A stretch of 64,000 nucleotides of DNA from Gonapodya sp. JEL0774. Lineage: Eukaryota; Monoblepharomycota; Monoblepharidomycetes; Monoblepharidales; Gonapodyaceae. Made by a program: the position numbers and the translations under genes. The notes under the pieces are model-generated. The model saw nothing but the letters and a program-made list of their open reading frames with translations, made no database searches and was not told the origin of the DNA. Numbering within the stretch: the stretch's first letter is position 1; the number at the start of each line of letters is the position of its first letter. Below, piece after piece: positions 59,121-64,000 of the stretch. The stretch is taken from positions 1 to 64,000 of the forward strand of contig JADIIX010000059.1 of the NCBI GenBank assembly GCA_027604505.1, given 5' to 3'.

Positions 59121-61335
59121 TCAGTCAGTTTTCTTAGAATGTCCTCCGTTCAGCTCAGCTTCCCCATCTGACTCGCTGTACAATAAGCCTTCTTCTTGGT
59201 GAGCTTTGGCCTCCTCTCTTACTCGCCTTCTCTCCCTCCAGAAGAGAGTCACTCCCACCACAGAACAGATGCCGGCAAGAACCGCCACCATATAAAGGCC
59301 CACTGCACCTCTGTCAGAATATATTTGAGCACCAAGAAGGTGAGCCATGCCAAGAGAGAGGCCAAAGTTGAGAGAGTGCTATGTGGGCAAGTGGTCGGCT
59401 TCAAGATGTTCCGACCAAAACAGCGAACGAAAAACTCACCATGACCCCGTTGACGGCTGCAAGGTGCTCCCGAGGCACAATCTCCGCAATCACGCCGGCC
59501 GCCCCTGCCGTCACTGCTGCAACCGCCGCACCTTGAAGGGGTTCAGCAGCGAGCGCCAAATAGGGTGCACACCGCTCCGCTAGCTTCCGTGCCGAGGCAA
59601 GCCAGGATAACCATGGATAATACACAGTAACAGAGCCATGAATGCCAAGAGCAGTTGCAGCTCGGGCGAGGTACGGTGACGCGGGAGAGGTACCATGTGA
59701 AGGCAGTTCTGGTACACTCGCCACGGAGAACAGCACCGTCACGTTTCTTGCCAGTTGCAGAGCCACCGCAAATGCCAACATACCCTCAGCGCCCAGGATA
59801 GGCACGAGCGATGAGGAGAGGTACGCAAGAGGGATGTTACCGGTGTCTCTCAAAGGTGAAACCAGGGGCATCAAATGGGTTGGGAGGCACAAGTGGTTGC
59901 GAAGTACAAGAGGGTGAAAAGAGAATGGGAGCTGACGGGAAAAGTGGAGAGGTAGGGCTGTGGCGACGTACCTGCGGGCTGGATCAGTGATAGAGCTGAC
60001 TTACGTATTTCATCGTGGATACGCACCACATCGTCTCTCGTCGGGTCAATACCTCCCAGAGCGTTCGAGCTTCTCGCCTCGCATTCGGGAAGTTCTCCGT
60101 CACCATCGTCGGCGGGACCAATGAGGAGGTCGAGCTATCAGGCGACTGTGGTGGTGAGGCAGAAAGGGAGGTGGTCGCCCCGCTATTGCGACGTTCGAGT
60201 TCTGACCAGTCTGAGATGAGGAGAGAGACAAACAATGCTAGTGCATCGGAACAAGTGGGAAATGATAAGCGATTGCACTGAACAAAAGGGGCATACAACC
60301 AACTTCCGAAAGCACCGATTGGACAACCAAACCCACCGACAGCGAACGTGCCGTACGCCCACCACATGTTTTGTACACCATATCGGGCAATGACCCACCC
60401 GACGACGAGACTCGTTAAGGAAAATCCGATTGGACCGAAGAGGCGAACGGAACCGGCGAGATGATTGTCCGGATGAAGTACCTGAGTGAGAGCGAGGGCT
60501 GGTGAGGAAATGAAGCATTTATTTGTAAATGAGAATCGCACGAGCTGACCGTACAGATGAGAGCCATGCTTCGAGGATAGGCACAAACCCGCCGTTCAAG
60601 CTGTGGGTGGAGTAGCGGAAAGGTCACAATTGTGTAAGCACGTAAGAAGTTGTGTTATGCTGAGAGTGACATCAAATCAAACTCAAGATACGGCACTATA
60701 TGAGAGGGAGTTTTGAAACCACCACCACACACACACATTCCGTGCTCGTGAGTTTCCGAGCTTCCACCACCTCATGTCACTGTCACTTCCTCAGTACCCA
60801 CCTCGAATTCACAACCGCGAACCCCACCAACCATCGCCATCTCTCATCCACGTCCCTAGACTTCAAGAACTCTGACCCTCCCATCCAAGTTGCAACCACA
60901 GCCACACTCCACGTAGTCATTAGAACCAGCTTTGGTTTGCCTGAACGAGTCGCAACAAGTGGCCATAGTGCCGCAGAGAAGATGGAGATGAACGGAGCGG
61001 CGGCGGCGACGCGGCCGATGTCACGGGGTTTGAGGAGAAGTTGCTCTCGGAAGTAGAGGGAGGTGAACGGAATGTGGGATGCAGCGAGGCACTGGGTTTT
61101 GAGGGTTGCAAGGTCAGCGACGTGGTTTCGACACCCGTGTTATGTTCCTTAGTTACAACGACCCGCCGCTGATGTCATATATTCCTGCGAAGAATGCTCT
61201 GTTCATAGTGTTGAGTCCTTTGAACATGGCGGTGCGGATCGTGTACAAGATACTATCTTTCAAATCTCCAGAAGCTTTTGTCGGAGTTGTATGAACTCCA
61301 GTTGCCAGTGGTGCTTGACTCTCACCCCTAAACAT
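59121..61335 (-). CDS. Major facilitator (MFS_1-like) transporter
   Basis: Polytopic membrane transporter. From ATG 61335 a short cytosolic N-terminus (MFRGESQAPLATG) leads to MNRAFFAGIYDISGG. The next exon has the family start CLAASHIPFTSLYFREQLLL, then KPRDIGRVAAAAPFISIFSAALWPLVA, TRSGKPKLVL (the cytosolic loop 2-3 motif, here TRSGKPK), and LMTTWSVAVVATWMG. Later exons show SVRLFGPIGFSLTSLVVGWVIARYG, the MFS_1-like central block, MWWAYGTFAVGGFG, a cytosolic loop of about 90 Ser/Pro-rich residues, then AYLSSSLVPILGAEGMLAFAVAL, EPLQGAAVAAVTAGAAGVIAE, IVPREHLAAVNGVM and VGLYMVAVLAGICSVVGVTLF. The C-terminal tail is acidic (SESDGEAEL). The substrate is unknown; several introns have approximate limits. 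Confidence 0.78.
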
Positions 61336-62065
61336 AATTTCATTCCATTTCTATGAAGGGAAGTTCCTGGCCCTTGCAGATTCAGGATCTACGGCAAGTC
61401 GATATATGGTGGGATACGAACATTCAAGAGGAACCACACGGTTCGTGGCAGAAAGAGTGAAACTTTCCGCTTCGATCCAGTCCTTTTCCTAAACATTTTT
61501 TGGCTCGCATTGATGGATCTCGCCGGGGATGCGGATATGCTTGCGGCAGCGCTACCGTTGCGCTGCTCTGTTGGCAAATGCACGTCGTTTAGAGGCACCG
61601 GTCTACGATTCGTATCGGCGTTCATCGATTCAGATCCGTCAGTGAGAGCTGTGTTGGATAATTTCATGGATGTGAAGGCAGGCGCTGACAGAGACACGAT
61701 TACCAGCAGCTGTGCTTCATGGGGCGGGCTCGGCGACTGCGGCGCATTGCACCAAACACCGTACTTGTGGACGACAGAAGATGTACTTACTTAGAAAACA
61801 GAGGGGAGGAAGGTGTGCTCTGCTACGTGGCAGAACATTGGAATGATTCCAAGTACAAGATGACCGTTACTTATAAGATGAGCCAATCAAAAATAAATGG
61901 AAAGATAAATAATACGCAGATCCATTCCATGCAGCCCTGCAATTTTGAGCTTGTCACTGAGTCATTGCCAATTTTCTCTTTTCTGTGGAGCTCCCTTGGC
62001 CACCCACCTACGTGTCGGCCCCTTTGCCCTGCTCACATTCGCGACATCACCAGATTTGTCCGCTA
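61336..62065. other. Divergent promoter region with unassigned open frames
   Basis: About 730 bp lie between the transporter (-) and helicase (+). A minus-strand frame (61389-61697) and a plus-strand frame (61510-61794) overlap; neither shows a domain or clear splice partner, so no gene is called. The stretch after 61850 is AT-rich. Confidence 0.3.
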
Positions 62066-64000
62066 ATGCTCCGCAACGCCGCGCTCCGTCTCGCGGCCGC
62101 GCGAACATTTACCCATCCTTCATTGTCCCGCCGAGTGACACCGCTAGCTCTTGTCTCGATCCAGGATCATGGCCTGCGACTGGCGACGACACTGCGTGTA
62201 CGGCGAGGACGGCGACACGGGACCTCGTTGACCGAAGATTCCGCTGAGAGCGATACACTGCTTGCGATCGAGGCGATCATTGAACCGCAGGAGCAAGTTG
62301 GGGTTTCATCACCGTCTTCACCATTCTCGCATCCAGACACCGAGCTCCCTACAGAATACCCCATACCCCTCTCTACCAAAACCGCTTCCGTTCTTTCGAA
62401 TAAGCTCGGTATAAAGACTCTGTTTCCCGTCCAGATTGAAAGTTTCGGACCGATTGTGGAAGGAAAAGATGTTATTGCTCGAGCAAGTGCGTTGTCAGGT
62501 TAATTCTTCACTCGGGTTCCCATTTCATGCCTCTAACACGTTTTCCTTTTCGTCTTACTCTCTCTTCTCGAAACAGAAACCGGCACCGGCAAAACACTCT
62601 CGTTTGTCGTTCCCATTGTCGAGCGACTCATTCGGAAGGATGCGGAACGGGATAATGGGGCAGAACTTGAGGAACACTCGGAAATGCACAGAAGACACCA
62701 TGTCCGCCATCAAGGACCTAGAGTACTTGTCTTAGCGCCGACGAGGTGTGTACCAAGTGTGTTTTATCAGAATCACGGAGGCAACGCGGAACACAACAAT
62801 GTATCTGAGAAAGGAAGACGGCACAACCCCGTCACGAAATTCAATACCGTTTCTTGCTATACTGCTTGATTAAGTGGTTGCTCGACGCGAGAGCTTTTTT
62901 CTCGTCACACCACCTACATGCTATCGGCTCCCTGTCTGATTTGGTCAACCCCTTCGCACACCCCACTCCTTGCCCTTCTCCTACGCAATCCTCACAGAGA
63001 GCTTGCTCGCCAAGTCGCCCGTGTCTTTGTCGATGTTACCGACTCGGATGTGCTCCTTGGCGACGGCGACACCTCGTCATGGGAGATGGTCAACTTTGGC
63101 TTTGGCGGCCGGCGCAACAAAAACAGAAGACCGGAGGAAACAAGGATGAGGGAAGATGGTTCATGTTATAAGACCTTGCTAGTATCGGGTGGTAAGCCGT
63201 TTGGTGGCCAGCGTGAGTTGGGGAGTGAAGGGTTTGCCGTGTGGTTTGGGTGGCCGTCAACATGAGGAGATGGAATTTCCGGCACAGAGCTGCATCAGTC
63301 AGCTGTGTGTCAATTCACACGAGATGAAAGTTCTTGGCAGACGTTACGTTGAGCGGACGTTTCAAGAGCGGGGATCGTGAATATGAGGCGTTTTGGGACA
63401 CATTGGTCTGGAATCAGTTGGTTCTGTGCTACAGTCTCCCTTTCATTCTATCATGTTGCACAATGAACTATATCTCCTCTCTTTAAATTCCCCCAACCCG
63501 TCTCCCCTCCCAACCACCCTGGCCCAAACCCTTTCCCCCCGAACACAAACACGCAAATACACGCTGCATCCCACCTTTGACTCCAGTCATGGCTCTCGAA
63601 CATCGACATCCTCCCGAAATCGTTGTCGGCACACCAGGGCGAGTACTGGACTTGATCAGAAGGGAAGCCCTCCGATTGGGAGATGTGGAGACATTTGTGC
63701 TTGATGAGGCAGACTATATGCTGGATATTGGGTGGGTTGTGGGGAATGGAACCATTGTGCGGTGAACCCCGCCCGCCTGCTTGTATTTACAAATCCCCGA
63801 CCAACCATCCCACCCACAGCTTCGCCGCCGAAATCGAGTCCATCTTTTCCAGCATCTCCGATCACCGCAGAAGGCACCCCTCCCACTCCAAAACCGCCAC
63901 CACCTCCGTCACGCAAACCCTCCTCTTCTCCGCCACCATGCCCTCGTGGATCACCAAGATCGCCTCGACGTACCTCCGACCCCCGTCTGCGGGCATGTGT
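62066..64000 (+). CDS. DEAD-box RNA helicase, mitochondrial, partial
   Basis: ATP-dependent RNA helicase cut by the window end. ATG 62066 opens a matrix-targeting-like N-terminus ([20 protein letters not shown], Arg-rich and without acids). The Q motif region is [20 protein letters not shown]. Motif [14 protein letters not shown], follows an intron near 62485-62575. Motif Ia is APTR with [10 protein letters not shown] in the next exon. [13 protein letters not shown] (motif Ib) and VLDEADYML (motif II, DEAD) follow, then [11 protein letters not shown] (motif III, SAT) close to the edge. Motifs IV-VI are beyond the window. An acidic Ser/Pro-rich insert lies between the presequence and the Q motif. 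MSS116-like or DDX21-like affinity cannot be settled from this half. Confidence 0.9.

Noticed and set aside
61389-61794. Overlapping open frames on both strands between transporter and helicase
   Set aside because: Neither has a domain, signal or convincing splice sites; left as intergenic.

Overview
This is an ordinary-looking, gene-dense stretch of eukaryotic nuclear chromosome, most likely from a zoosporic (flagellated) fungus of chytrid type. Reasons: about 26 genes lie on both strands with short spacers; coding regions are cut by many short introns (roughly 60-130 bp) with GTGAGT/GTATGT/GTGGGT-like donors and no bacterial operon or ribosome-binding-site layout; fungal-type genes are present (CCH1-like calcium channel, SUR2-like sphingolipid hydroxylase, CRH-like GH16 enzyme, GATA factor); and a CEP78-like centriolar gene, which non-flagellated fungi would not be expected to keep, is also present. 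The lineage is inferred from these genes, not proven.

Layout, left to right. 0-9 kb: complex I subunit NDUFS8, a monoacylglycerol-lipase-type hydrolase ending in a peroxisomal-type AKL tail, a small Trp/Gly-rich membrane protein, and the CEP78-like LRR/coiled-coil protein, all on +. 8.7-15 kb: a universal stress protein (-), a saccharopine-dehydrogenase-like oxidoreductase (+) and a membrane-anchored GH16 wall enzyme (-). 15.6-26.6 kb: an LRR-transmembrane-SH3 receptor-like protein (+), a GPATCH11-like G-patch protein (-), a GATA factor (+), an ankyrin/coiled-coil/SH3 protein (-) and a GNAT acetyltransferase (+). 27-34 kb: a four-domain CCH1-like voltage-gated calcium channel (-), in which all four pore loops read with Glu. 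34-44 kb: a flavin-reductase-like protein (-), the microtubule plus-end protein EB1 (-), a divergently transcribed PP2A catalytic subunit (+), an APH-like kinase-fold protein of the ACAD10/11 type that also ends in AKL (-), and a SUR2-like hydroxylase (+). 44-56 kb: a large unrecognised protein with a Cys-rich N-terminus and TPR-like helical repeats (+), a proline-rich type II membrane protein (-), a RasGEF (+) and a mitochondrial PP2C phosphatase (-). 56-64 kb: a RING-H2 membrane protein (+), an NAD-dependent epimerase (-), an MFS_1-like transporter (-) and a mitochondrial DEAD-box helicase cut by the window end (+).

How the genes relate: there is no cluster or operon. Shared themes are microtubule/centriole biology (CEP78, EB1), signalling (SH3 receptor, ankyrin-SH3 protein, RasGEF, calcium channel, PP2A, PP2C), lipid and peroxisome metabolism (two AKL proteins, SUR2) and mitochondria (NDUFS8, PP2C, helicase). 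I saw no tRNA, rRNA, transposon or CRISPR. The strongest candidates for something under-described are the LRR-TM-SH3 protein, its ankyrin-SH3 neighbour about 5 kb away, and the unrecognised 44.5-47.9 kb protein. Exon joins were worked out by eye; gene starts and ends are firmer than internal boundaries unless stated.
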